DNA of 5,863 nt. Source: Kiritimatiellota bacterium. GTDB taxonomy: Bacteria; Verrucomicrobiota; Lentisphaeria; Victivallales; JAADHT01. Positions 5,584-5,863 of the stretch are shown one piece after another. The stretch's first letter is position 1. Each line of letters opens with the position of its first letter. The stretch lies in contig JAADHT010000036.1 in the NCBI GenBank assembly GCA_013151705.1, forward strand, positions 1 through 5,863, in the 5' to 3' direction. A program made the position numbers and the translations under genes. The notes beneath the pieces were generated by a model that did no database searches, was not told the origin of the DNA, and saw only the letters and a program-made list of their open reading frames with translations.

Positions 5584-5863
5584 TCAATTTTTCATCTTCA
5601 TTATATGATTTAGTTTTTTTATCGCCGGATATATTTTCTCGTAAACGTTTTGTTTATTTTCATAGATATTTTGATTCGTTTTTTCCGGGAAATAAGTTTT
5701 TTTAATTTTAACCATAGCATTTACAGCATCCTCGACAGAAGCATATTCCTTTGTCGCTGCCGCCGCAAGAATAGCTCCTCCCAATGAGGCTGATTCCGAT
5801 GTTTGTAAAGAAACCACTTTTCTCCCGAAAATATATGATTTTAACTGCAGCCATTTATCGGAT
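5584..5863 (-). CDS. FGGY-family carbohydrate kinase (xylulokinase-like), C-terminal part
   Basis: FGGY kinases phosphorylate sugars such as xylulose, ribulose, rhamnulose or glycerol with ATP in the cytoplasm. The frame enters from the right edge with no stop and ends at TGA (5584-5586), giving 92 visible residues. It begins SDKWLQLKSYIFGRKVVSLQ, matching the family segment that follows the Gly-Gly ATP-binding motif (usual form WLQIKADIFGRPV), which lies just outside the window. Next come TSESASLGGAILAAAA, the conserved segment usually written E..ALGAAILA, and a C-terminal helical tail (YASVEDAVNAMVKIKK, then a Tyr-rich stretch). This pattern is closest to xylulokinase-type members, but the sugar cannot be set from the C-terminus. 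The GTG at 5817 is an internal codon, not the start. The segment is clearly AT-richer than the other genes, especially at its 3' end. Confidence 0.88.
   Translation of the reverse strand, partial: SDKWLQLKSYIFGRKVVSLQTSESASLGGAILAAAATKEYASVEDAVNAMVKIKKTYFPEKTNQNIYENKQNVYEKIYPAIKKLNHIMKMKN

Overview
The window (5,863 bp) looks like bacterial chromosomal DNA with ordinary gene spacing, no rRNA or tRNA genes, no CRISPR array and no recognisable transposase. The URO-D-like protein, the AraC-type regulator with an N-terminal sensor domain and the FGGY sugar kinase would fit a member of the Planctomycetota-Verrucomicrobiota-Lentisphaerota (PVC) group, possibly Lentisphaerota. That is an inference from protein style; there is no phylogenetic marker gene here.

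Layout. (1) 1-2271, plus strand: the 3' part of a siroheme/[4Fe-4S] sulfite or nitrite reductase, whose frame is open through the left edge, followed 12 bp later by a complete quinolinate synthase gene (nadA). The two form a probable operon that ends at a small GC-rich hairpin (2286-2300). (2) 2272-2551: a gene-free convergent gap. (3) 2552-3421, minus strand: a complete AraC-family transcription factor. (4) 3422-3546: a compact divergent control region. It carries two TACAAGT copies exactly 20 bp apart, an overlapping CAAGT-N7-ACTTG inverted repeat, and plausible promoters in both directions. (5) 3547-4803, plus strand: a URO-D/corrinoid-methyltransferase-superfamily protein of unknown substrate, with a duplicated translation-initiation region in front of it. 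(6) 4804-5059: a gene-poor gap with two perfect short tandem duplications. (7) 5060-5425, plus strand: an unrecognised protein-like frame with no convincing start, possibly 5'-truncated. (8) 5584-5863, minus strand: the C-terminal end of an FGGY-family carbohydrate kinase that runs off the right edge and is visibly AT-richer than the rest.

Working together: the reductase and NadA both need Fe-S clusters and belong to assimilatory or cofactor metabolism (sulfur or nitrogen reduction, NAD synthesis). The AraC-type regulator and the URO-D-like gene share one control region and are best read as a regulator and its target. The kinase points to carbohydrate use, but it faces the other genes and nothing in the window ties it to them. 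The most promising undescribed element is the AraC/URO-D-like pair with its operator-like repeats. No completely new system is demonstrable from this sequence alone.
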